Positions 1 through 5,418 of a DNA stretch of 6,394 nucleotides are shown piece by piece. Position 1 is the stretch's first letter. Each line of letters begins with the position of its first letter. Source of the DNA: Rhodospirillales bacterium (GTDB lineage Bacteria > Pseudomonadota > Alphaproteobacteria > Acetobacterales > Acetobacteraceae). The DNA lies in assembly GCA_025352915.1 (NCBI GenBank), contig JANXSA010000085.1, forward strand, positions 1-6,394. The letters are read 5' to 3'. The notes beneath the pieces were generated by a model. It had not been told where the DNA came from. It saw nothing but the letters and a program-made list of their open reading frames with translations, and did not search any database. A program made the position numbers and the translations under genes.

Positions 1-1125
1 GTCGGCCGCCGTCATATGGGTGGTGTTCTTGCCCTCGCCTTGGCGGATGCCGGGCCCCCAGCTCTGGGTGTGCGCCATGCTGATGCGGGCGCGGCGTTCG
101 GCGGCGTATTCCTTGCTGATCAGGCGCGCCACTGGCACATCGACGAAATCAGGGTCGCCGGAAGCCTCGGCACGGTCGGCGAAGGCGATCTTCAGCGCTT
201 CGGCCATCAGGTGCACCAGGTCGGGCGAGCCGAAGCCCATGGCGCGGACGTCGTACGCCTCCATGATGTTCAGCATCTGGCTGATATGCACACCGGAGGC
301 GGCGGGTGGCGGCGGCATGATCAACTCCCAGCCGCGATAGCTGTTGCGGATCGGTTCGCGCTCCTTCGGGCGATACGACGAAAAATCCTCGCGGCGCAGC
401 ACGCCGCCATTGGCCTGGACATAGGCCGCCACGGCATCGCCGATCGGGCCGCCATGCAGCGCCGCCTCGCCGTCCTTGGCAATGAGGCGCAGCGTCTCGG
501 CGTAATCACCCTGGACCAGCAGGCTGCCGGCCTTCAGCGGGCTGCCGCCGGGCAGCAGCATGGCGGAAATCTCTTTCTGCAGCGCGAGGTCGGGCGCGGC
601 CTGGGTGATGCATTCATGCAAATACGGGGTGGCGCGGAAGCCGCGGCTGGCGTGCTTGATCGCCGGCTGCATCACCTCGTCCAGGCTCATCGTGCCCCAG
701 CGGCGCAGCATCTCGCACCAGCCAGTGACCGACCCGGCGGCGGCGATGGCATTCACGCCGACCACATTGGCGCGGTCGGTGGTCTCGTAGTTCTCCGGCG
801 CACCGTTCGGCACCGGCTTGTACATGTCGGGCCGGCCGGCCATCGGCACCGTGCTCATTGCGTCGATGATGCGGTGCGCGCCGTCGGGGGTGCGGATATG
901 CGCGGTGCCGCCGCCGACGATGCCGATCATCATCGGCTCGACCACGGTCAGGCAGAACAGCGTGGCAACAGCGGCGTCGATCGCGTTGCCGCCGGCGGCC
1001 AGCATCTCGGCGCCGGCCGCAGACGCCAGCGGATGGTTGCTGACCACCATGCCGCGGCTGCCCACCGCCGGTTGCTTCTCGCAATGGAAGACGGTGGTTG
1101 CGCGCTCGCGCCAGCTTTGGGCCAT
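1..1125 (-). CDS. Gamma-glutamyltransferase-family Ntn-hydrolase, non-canonical; 3' end beyond window
   Basis: The visible part is 375 codons: essentially the whole large subunit plus the first residues of the small subunit. GGT-family proteins are made as one chain that cleaves itself before a Thr, which becomes the N-terminal nucleophile. Here that Thr is residue 368 in the NTTHMTAAD motif, right at the window edge. Other family marks are NHPLAS (30-35), AAGGNAIDAAVA (43-54), TVVEP (60-64) and GGG (71-73). There is no signal peptide, so the protein is probably cytoplasmic, unlike periplasmic E. coli GGT. By eye, the substrate-binding Arg of classical GGT (Arg114 in E. coli) aligns with Met90 in IDAMSTVP. 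A role as amidase or acylase on a non-glutamyl substrate is therefore at least as likely as glutathione metabolism. The start at 1125 is fixed by GAGGAG 8 nt upstream. The family is usually about 530-580 residues, so roughly 150-200 lie outside. It is divergent from the second GGT gene. Confidence 0.93.
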   Translation of the reverse strand, partial: MAQSWRERATTVFHCEKQPAVGSRGMVVSNHPLASAAGAEMLAAGGNAIDAAVATLFCLTVVEPMMIGIVGGGTAHIRTPDGAHRIIDAMSTVPMAGRPDMYKPVPNGAPENYETTDRANVVGVNAIAAAGSVTGWCEMLRRWGTMSLDEVMQPAIKHASRGFRATPYLHECITQAAPDLALQKEISAMLLPGGSPLKAGSLLVQGDYAETLRLIAKDGEAALHGGPIGDAVAAYVQANGGVLRREDFSSYRPKEREPIRNSYRGWELIMPPPPAASGVHISQMLNIMEAYDVRAMGFGSPDLVHLMAEALKIAFADRAEASGDPDFVDVPVARLISKEYAAERRARISMAHTQSWGPGIRQGEGKNTTHMTAAD

Positions 1126-1133
1126 TGGCTATG

Positions 1134-1139
1134 CTCCTC
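1134..1139 (-). promoter_or_regulatory. Shine-Dalgarno of the left GGT-family gene
   Basis: On the minus strand GAGGAG stands 8 nt before the ATG at 1125. It is the strongest ribosome-binding site near this end and decides the start codon. Confidence 0.75.
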
Positions 1140-1157
1140 GATCCCGGTCGATCAAGC

Positions 1158-1169
1158 CTGCCATGGCAG
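1158..1169. promoter_or_regulatory. Perfect 12-bp palindrome, candidate operator
   Basis: CTGCCATGGCAG is its own reverse complement. It lies 33 bp upstream of the leftward GGT start and 72 bp upstream of the rightward one. A dimeric repressor or activator site is possible. No matching regulator is in the window, and the sequence matches no operator I recognise. Confidence 0.3.
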
Positions 1170-1212
1170 CGCCCCTCGCACCACCCGCGCCGCGGACAAA
1201 GGGGAGTTGCAG

Positions 1213-1224
1213 CCAGGCGCCTGG
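1213..1224. promoter_or_regulatory. Perfect 12-bp palindrome, candidate operator
   Basis: CCAGGCGCCTGG is its own reverse complement. It ends 17 bp before the ATG of the rightward GGT gene, where a regulator could block transcription, or where the RNA could fold near the start codon. Its centre is 55 bp from that of the other palindrome. The half-sites of the two differ, so they need not bind the same protein. Confidence 0.3.
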
Positions 1225-1241
1225 TGCCGCACACACGCGCC

Positions 1242-2906
1242 ATGAACGGCTTTGCCACCGCCTATGGCCGCGAGATCGAGCCTTGGATCACCGCTGATCC
1301 TGCCCGCCGTGTCTCGGCCAGCGGACGCGCCGCCGTGGCGACGGCAAACCCGCTGGCGTCGCGCGCCGCACTGCTGATGCTGCGCGCCGGCGGGTCGGCG
1401 GTGGATGCGGCAGTGGCGGCCCAGGCGGCGTTGACGGTTGTCGAGCCGAACGCCTCGGGGCTCGGCGGCGGGGCGGTGATCCTGGTGCATGACGGTGAGC
1501 GCGTGCTGTGCCTTGACGGGATGGCGCGCGCGCCCGGCCAGGTGACGGCGCGGCTGACCACCGATTTCGACGGGCGGACAGTGCCCAGCGAGCGGGCGAT
1601 GTATGGCGGCCGTACGGTGGGGGTGCCCGGCGCGCTGATGGCGCTGGAGCATGCGCATCGCCGGTTCGGGCGGCTCCCGTGGGCCGATCTGTTCGCGCCG
1701 GCGATCGAATTGGCCGCCGAGGGCGCGCCGCTGTCGCCGTATCTGATGCGGGCGCTGGCGGAGAACCCGGCGGTGCGCGACACGACGTTCGGCCGGGCAC
1801 AGTATTGCCAGGACGGCATGGCCCTGCCGCCGGGCACGGTGCGCCGCAACCCGGCGCTGGCAGCGACCCTGATGGCGATTGCCGAACAGGGCGCGGCGGT
1901 GCTGCACGAAGGCGAACTGGCCCAGGCGATCGTGCGCGCCGCGGCGGATGACCCGTTTCCCGGCACGCTGACGCTGGCCGACCTGGCGAGCTATGTGCCG
2001 GTGGAGCGCGCGCCGCTGCGTTTTACGCTCGGGGGCATGACGGTGCTGGCCGGGCCGCTGCCGGCCTATGGCGCACTGGCGGCGGCGCAGATCGTCGGGT
2101 TTGCGCGGCGGCATGGGCTGACCAGCCTGGACGACGCGCCCTCGGAAGACGCGATCCACCTGCTGGCAGAGGCCGGGCGGCTGGCGATCATGGATCGCTG
2201 GCCCTATGCCGACCCGGATTTCGCCCCGGCCGATGTCGCGCAACTGCTTGATCCCAACTACCTCGACGCCCGCGCGGCACTGATCGACCCGCAGCGTCGC
2301 AGCAACCGGTTTCCGCCCGGGCGCGGCCGCGAACTCGGGGCCAGCCAGACCAGCCATCTCTGCGTCGCCGACGCGCGCGGCCAGGTCGTCTCGATGACCA
2401 CCACCATCAACCAGAATTTCGGCAGCCGGATTGAAGCCGGCGGGTTCTGGCTCAACAACGTGATGACCAATTTCGCCGCCGACCCCGTCCTGCGCGGGCG
2501 CAGCGGGCGGGAGTGGCACGATCCCAACGCGCTGGCGCCGCACAAGCGGGCGCGCAGCACCATCGCGCCGATGATCGTGCTCGACGAGACCGGCCGGCCG
2601 CTGGCGGCATTGGGCTCCGGTGGCGGGTTTCGCATCATCGGCTATGTCGCCAACGCGCTGCTGCGCCTGGCGGGCGGGATGCGCGATCCGCAGGCGCTGC
2701 TGGATGGGGCGCAGGCGCTGAACTGGAACGGCGTGACCGAGATCGAGCCGCAGCTGGAGCACCATGCCAGGGGCCTGGCCGCGCGCGGGCATTGGCCGCA
2801 TGTGCGGCGGATGGATGGCGGCACGCAATGCGTGATCCTGGCCGATGGCCGCGCCCATGCCGCCGGGGATCGGCGGCGCGACGGCTCAGGGATGGCGCTC
2901 GAATGA
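1242..2906 (+). CDS. Gamma-glutamyltransferase-family Ntn-hydrolase, complete, altered substrate pocket
   Basis: This complete 554-residue protein has the usual length for the family. It should self-cleave before Thr370 (SQTSH, 368-372), giving a large subunit of 369 residues and a small one of 185. Family marks are ANPLAS (35-40), RAGGSAVDAAVAAQ (48-61), LTVVEP (64-69), GLGGG (73-77), NQNFG (390-394), LNN (404-406), STIAP (439-443) and GSGGGFR (458-464). By eye, three E. coli GGT glutamate-binding residues are replaced: Arg114 by Met93, Gln430 by Val407 and Asp433 by Asn410. It therefore probably hydrolyses an amide without the gamma-glutamyl head group. No signal peptide is seen. The start is chosen at the first family-like ATG; its ribosome-binding site is poor. 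An in-frame GTG at 1224 lies inside a palindrome and has no better site. Its last 21 bp overlap the convergent kinase gene. Confidence 0.94.
   Translation: MNGFATAYGREIEPWITADPARRVSASGRAAVATANPLASRAALLMLRAGGSAVDAAVAAQAALTVVEPNASGLGGGAVILVHDGERVLCLDGMARAPGQVTARLTTDFDGRTVPSERAMYGGRTVGVPGALMALEHAHRRFGRLPWADLFAPAIELAAEGAPLSPYLMRALAENPAVRDTTFGRAQYCQDGMALPPGTVRRNPALAATLMAIAEQGAAVLHEGELAQAIVRAAADDPFPGTLTLADLASYVPVERAPLRFTLGGMTVLAGPLPAYGALAAAQIVGFARRHGLTSLDDAPSEDAIHLLAEAGRLAIMDRWPYADPDFAPADVAQLLDPNYLDARAALIDPQRRSNRFPPGRGRELGASQTSHLCVADARGQVVSMTTTINQNFGSRIEAGGFWLNNVMTNFAADPVLRGRSGREWHDPNALAPHKRARSTIAPMIVLDETGRPLAALGSGGGFRIIGYVANALLRLAGGMRDPQALLDGAQALNWNGVTEIEPQLEHHARGLAARGHWPHVRRMDGGTQCVILADGRAHAAGDRRRDGSGMALE
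2859..2877 (-). terminator. GC-rich hairpin just past the kinase gene, possible weak terminator
   Basis: GCCGCCG (2859-2865) and CGGCGGC (2871-2877) form a perfect 7-bp stem with a 5-nt loop. On the minus strand it begins 8 nt after the kinase stop codon. No T-run follows, so it is not a classic intrinsic terminator. It also lies inside the coding region of the convergent GGT gene, so it may simply reflect GC-rich coding sequence. Confidence 0.25.
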
Positions 2907-3773
2907 CGCGAGTTCGGCGCGCGATGGAAATGCACCAAAGCACCCTGCCCGCCCGACGCTGATCGCCGCTGCGCGCTGTGCCCGCGCGATGGCCGCTGGC
3001 AATGCGGCACCTGCGGCCCAGCACGCCGCCAGCACGCCACAGAACACGTCGCCGGCCCCGGTGGTGTCGACAGCGGCGGCCGGCTCGGCGGCGAAAGCCT
3101 GCATCGCCCGGCCGGCCAGCACGCAGCCGGCACCGCCGAGCGTGACCACCGCCGCGCCCGCACCGGCCAGGGCCCGTGCCGCACTCTCCGGCGTGTCTTG
3201 ACCGGTGATCGCCCTGGCCTCGAAGCGGTTGGCCACCACGAGGTCACACAGCGGCAGCAATTCAGAAAAATCCCAGCGCAGCGGCGCGGTGTTCAGCATC
3301 ACCCGCCCGCCCAGCACCCGCGCCGCCCGCGCCGCCGCCAGCGTGACGTCCAGCCGCAGGTTGCCCTGCATCAACAGCACATCGCCGGCCTCCAGCCGCG
3401 CAACGAAATCCAGCGCCGGCCCGATCCCGAGCGAGTCGCAGCAAGCGCCGGTGCTGACGATGCAGTTCTCCCCGTCCGGCGCGACCATCAGGCTGGACAG
3501 GTCGGTCGGCGCGCCGGTCAACACCCAGGTGACGTCCAACCGCTCGGCGGCGACGGCCTCGCGGATCAGCGATGTCTCGGGCTCGTCGCCCAGCGGGGCC
3601 AGGAAATGCACCCCCGCGCCGGCCCGCGCCGCCACCACCGCCTGGTTCAGCCCCTTGCCGCCGGCGGAGCGCTGAATACCTGTCGCCATCAGCGTCTCAC
3701 CGGCCATCGGCAACCGCGGCACCATCAGCGTGGTGTCAAGCGAGGCATTGCCCAACACGAAGACCCGGCTCAT
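2886..3773 (-). CDS. PfkB/ribokinase-family sugar kinase, substrate unknown
   Basis: This 295-residue cytoplasmic kinase has the normal length for the family, which transfers phosphate from ATP to a sugar or nucleoside hydroxyl. Motifs in order are LGNASLD (7-13), the first PfkB signature AGGKGLNQA (37-45), NTAP (161-164), ANRFEA (181-186) and the second signature DTTGAGD (236-242), whose Asp242 is the expected catalytic base. Overall it is most like ribokinase. However, by eye two ribose-contacting residues of E. coli RbsK are changed: Asn14 to Ser11 and Glu143 to Asn138 (in MQGNLR), so ribose is unlikely. It has eight cysteines. The start at 3773 gives an ATGA overlap with the upstream BtpA-like gene, with GAAGG 4 nt before the ATG; this implies one mRNA and coupled translation. 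Longer in-frame starts reach into the upstream gene and lack family similarity. Its 3' end overlaps the convergent GGT gene. Confidence 0.94.
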   Translation of the reverse strand: MSRVFVLGNASLDTTLMVPRLPMAGETLMATGIQRSAGGKGLNQAVVAARAGAGVHFLAPLGDEPETSLIREAVAAERLDVTWVLTGAPTDLSSLMVAPDGENCIVSTGACCDSLGIGPALDFVARLEAGDVLLMQGNLRLDVTLAAARAARVLGGRVMLNTAPLRWDFSELLPLCDLVVANRFEARAITGQDTPESAARALAGAGAAVVTLGGAGCVLAGRAMQAFAAEPAAAVDTTGAGDVFCGVLAACWAAGAALPAAIARAQRAAAISVGRAGCFGAFPSRAELASFERHP

Positions 3774-4603
3774 CGCGCCTTCGCCACCGCCCGCATGAAC
3801 ACCGCCAGCCGCTCGGGATCGACATCGTTCCACCACACCCCGTCGCGCTTGAGATAGCTGGCCACGATCACCGCGTCGGCCACCGACAGGATATCGCCGA
3901 CATTGTCCGGATTGACCCCGCTGCCGACCGCCACCGGCAGCGAGGTGCCGCCGGCAATCGCGCGCAACTCGTCCAGCGTTGCCGCATCGCCGGTGCGCTG
4001 GCCGGTGGCGATGGCGACATCGGCGTCGAAGAACTCGACATCCCGGGCAAGTTCCTGGATCGGCCGATCGCCAGTGATCGCATGGGCACCGTGCTTCACA
4101 TGGACATCGGCAAAGATCGCCACCTCCCGCGCCCGCAGCCAGGCACGATAGCGCGCCGCCGCACCCGCCTTGCCCTCGATGAACCCCTCATTGGCGACAT
4201 AGGCATTGGCCCACTGGTTCACCCGCACAAACGCCGCCCCCGCCGCCTTGGCCACCGCCAGCGCCGCGACAGCCCCGTTGGCCAGCACGTTCACCCCCAC
4301 CGGCAATCCGCTCGTCACCCGCACCGCCTGCGTGATCACCGCCATGCAGGCCGCCGTCTCCGGCCCCAACTCCTCGGGCTTGGCAAACGGGATGTCGCCA
4401 TGGTTCTCCACGATCAGCCCGTCGATCCCGCCGGCGCGGTAGCGCTCCGCCTCGTCCAGCGCAAAGCGCACCAGGCTATCCATGCTCTCACCGTCATACT
4501 CCGGCGAACCCGGCAAGGCATGCAGGTGGATCACCCCGATCACCGCCTTCCGGCGCCCGAAAATCGCCTCGATCGCATTCGGTTTGGCGCGATACACCGC
4601 CAT
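3770..4603 (-). CDS. BtpA/SgcQ-family TIM-barrel protein
   Basis: This 277-residue protein has the length of the BtpA/SgcQ family (COG0434), predicted (beta/alpha)8 barrels. Named members are cyanobacterial BtpA, linked to photosystem I accumulation, and E. coli SgcQ, in a putative sugar phosphotransferase operon. The biochemical reaction is not established to my knowledge. Recognisable segments are GVIHLHALPGSP (23-34), VENHGDIPF (65-73), FADVHVKHGAH (164-174), FFDADVAIATG (191-201) and VGSGVNPDNV (226-235), the last resembling a phosphate-binding end of a barrel. No signal peptide or membrane segment is present. The start at 4603 is supported by GAGGTG 5 nt upstream; an in-frame ATG at 4708 would add 35 unrelated residues. 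The gene is first in a two-gene unit with the PfkB kinase, so it may act on the phosphorylated product (inference). A photosynthetic role is not suggested by the neighbours. Confidence 0.92.
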   Translation of the reverse strand: MAVYRAKPNAIEAIFGRRKAVIGVIHLHALPGSPEYDGESMDSLVRFALDEAERYRAGGIDGLIVENHGDIPFAKPEELGPETAACMAVITQAVRVTSGLPVGVNVLANGAVAALAVAKAAGAAFVRVNQWANAYVANEGFIEGKAGAAARYRAWLRAREVAIFADVHVKHGAHAITGDRPIQELARDVEFFDADVAIATGQRTGDAATLDELRAIAGGTSLPVAVGSGVNPDNVGDILSVADAVIVASYLKRDGVWWNDVDPERLAVFMRAVAKAR

Positions 4604-4608
4604 GGCAA

Positions 4609-4614
4609 CACCTC
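4609..4614 (-). promoter_or_regulatory. Shine-Dalgarno of the BtpA-like gene
   Basis: On the minus strand GAGGTG lies 5 nt before the ATG at 4603. This selects that start over an upstream in-frame ATG at 4708. Confidence 0.65.
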
Positions 4615-4674
4615 GACTCTGTTGCGCCGAGGCTACTGGCGTTACCTTTGCCGCACCATCCAGGGGCCGACTCC

Positions 4675-4725
4675 ATGACACGCACCAAGATCCAATGTGC
4701 CGGCACAAGCCGCACGGCCGACTGA
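4675..4725 (+). CDS. Possible 16-codon leader ORF ahead of the DUF2161 gene
   Basis: An ATG at 4675 is preceded by AGGGG with an 8-nt spacer, better than any ribosome-binding site of the DUF2161 gene itself. It encodes MTRTKIQCAGTSRTAD and stops at a TGA (4723-4725) three nucleotides before the DUF2161 ATG, in the same frame. Ribosomes finishing it could restart on the main gene. It may also be chance; the peptide has no feature I recognise, such as a run of one amino acid that would point to attenuation. Confidence 0.25.
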   Translation: MTRTKIQCAGTSRTAD

Positions 4726-4728
4726 AAC

Positions 4729-5391
4729 ATGGAAGTCTCGCTCTACCCCCCGGTCAAGGCGTTTCTCCAGGCCCAGGGCTTCACCGTCAAAGGCGAAATC
4801 CGCGACTGCGACATCGTGGCCCTGCGGCCGGACGAGCCGGACCGGCTGGTGATAACCGAACTCAAGCTCGGCCTGTCGCTGGAATTGTTGTTGCAAGCGG
4901 TGGACCGCATGGCCATCGCCGACGAGGTCTGGGTCGCCGTGCCCGCCACAAGGCGCGGCCGCGACCAGGACCGGCGCGCGCACAAGCTGTGCCGGCTGCT
5001 CGGCATCGGTCTGATGGCGGTCACCCTCTCCACCGGGCGCGTGGCCGTGCTCGCCGAACCCGCGCCATACCAGCCGCGCCCCAACCGGCCGAAACGCCGC
5101 CGGCTGCTGTCCGAATTCGCCCGGCGCCAGGGCGACCCCACCCCGGGCGGCGGGCGCGGGCGCAAGATCATGACCGCCTATCGCCAGGCAGCACTCGCAC
5201 TCGCCGAGGCCCTGCGCGACGCCCCTGCCCGCCCGCGCGACCTGCGCACAGTGTCGCCGGATGCCGCCAAGATCCTCTACGACAACGTCTATGGCTGGTT
5301 CGCCCATCCGGCCAGGGGTCAATACGCCCTGGCCCCCGAGGGCGAAGCGGCGCTGGCGGCATGGCTGGCCGAAGCGGCGCAACCGGGCTAG
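4729..5391 (+). CDS. DUF2161 protein, putative PD-(D/E)XK-type phosphodiesterase
   Basis: This 220-residue protein looks like the DUF2161 family, common in Alphaproteobacteria and predicted to have a restriction-endonuclease-like fold. The N-terminal part begins MEVSLYPPVKAFL and carries acidic residues Glu23, Asp26 and Asp28 (GEIRDCDIVAL), then ITELKL with Glu44 and Lys46: the D...ExK metal-binding pattern. A helix with LLQAVDR (54-60) follows. Residues 115-133 are basic and Pro/Arg-rich and may contact nucleic acid. The C-terminal part (about 145-215) looks helical and could be a winged helix. The biological role is unknown. An in-frame TGA two codons upstream rules out a longer start, and no good ribosome-binding site precedes this ATG. 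The M81 gene follows after 27 bp, so they may share an mRNA. A nuclease-like protein has no obvious part in the catabolism suggested by its neighbours and may be an unrelated passenger. Confidence 0.88.
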   Translation: MEVSLYPPVKAFLQAQGFTVKGEIRDCDIVALRPDEPDRLVITELKLGLSLELLLQAVDRMAIADEVWVAVPATRRGRDQDRRAHKLCRLLGIGLMAVTLSTGRVAVLAEPAPYQPRPNRPKRRRLLSEFARRQGDPTPGGGRGRKIMTAYRQAALALAEALRDAPARPRDLRTVSPDAAKILYDNVYGWFAHPARGQYALAPEGEAALAAWLAEAAQPG

Positions 5392-5408
5392 CTTCCGACC
5401 GCCGGAAG
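5392..5408 (+). promoter_or_regulatory. Small hairpin overlapping the M81 ribosome-binding region
   Basis: CTTCCG (5392-5397) and CGGAAG (5403-5408) pair perfectly around a 5-nt loop, starting directly after the DUF2161 stop codon. The right arm runs into the purine-rich GGAAGGGAG that serves the M81 gene. It has no T-run and so is a poor terminator. It might instead lower or tune translation of the downstream gene. Confidence 0.3.
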
Positions 5409-5412
5409 GGAG
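5408..5412 (+). promoter_or_regulatory. Shine-Dalgarno of the M81 peptidase gene
   Basis: GGGAG stands 6 nt before the ATG at 5419. A GTG codon directly before that ATG is in frame, but the spacing favours the ATG. Confidence 0.65.
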
Positions 5413-5418
5413 ACAGTG

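Larger units (their letters stand above)
1126..1241. promoter_or_regulatory. Divergent intergenic region between the two GGT-family genes
   Basis: This 116-bp gap must carry the promoters of the leftward and rightward GGT-family genes, or at least of the rightward one. I found no convincing sigma70 -35/-10 pair on either strand. TTGCAG at 1207-1212 followed after 17 bp by CACACA is a very weak candidate for the rightward gene; if real, it would give a leaderless or nearly leaderless transcript. The region holds two perfect 12-bp palindromes, and CGATC occurs twice 10 bp apart at 1139 and 1149. No regulator gene is visible in the window. Confidence 0.5.
4604..4728. promoter_or_regulatory. Divergent intergenic region between BtpA-like and DUF2161 genes
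   Basis: This 125-bp gap separates two divergent units and should contain both promoters. I see no clear sigma70 hexamer pair. GGCCGACT occurs twice in direct orientation, at 4665-4672 and 4716-4723, and a short possible leader ORF occupies 4675-4725. No inverted repeat strong enough to call an operator was found. Confidence 0.4.

Noticed and set aside
1139..1153. CGATC direct repeat with 10-bp spacing as an activator site
   Set aside because: Five-base repeats are too short to support a binding site in GC-rich DNA, and one copy touches the ribosome-binding site.
1098..1241. N-terminal extension of the complete GGT protein from ATG 1098
   Set aside because: It would overlap the divergent GGT gene and add 48 Arg-rich residues with no signal-peptide character.
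16..1245. Long plus-strand open frame (409 codons) opposite the left GGT gene
   Set aside because: Its translation is rich in Ala, Arg, His and Gly with no family motif, while the minus strand encodes clear GGT motifs with a good ribosome-binding site. Stop-poor antisense frames are expected in GC-rich DNA.
1152..2858. Long minus-strand open frame (568 codons) opposite the complete GGT gene
   Set aside because: Low-complexity Arg/His/Gln-rich translation with no recognisable domain; the plus strand carries every GGT motif in order.
3774..3836. N-terminal extension of the PfkB kinase
   Set aside because: The added residues are inside the BtpA-like gene in another frame, and the family N-terminus fits the ATG at 3773 exactly.
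3572..4678. 368-codon plus-strand open frame opposite the BtpA-like gene and the start of the kinase gene
   Set aside because: Arg/His/Pro-rich translation without motifs; the minus strand has clear family matches and coupled starts.
4604..4708. N-terminal extension of the BtpA-like protein from ATG 4708
   Set aside because: The 35 extra residues are unlike the family and cross the Shine-Dalgarno sequence of the better start.
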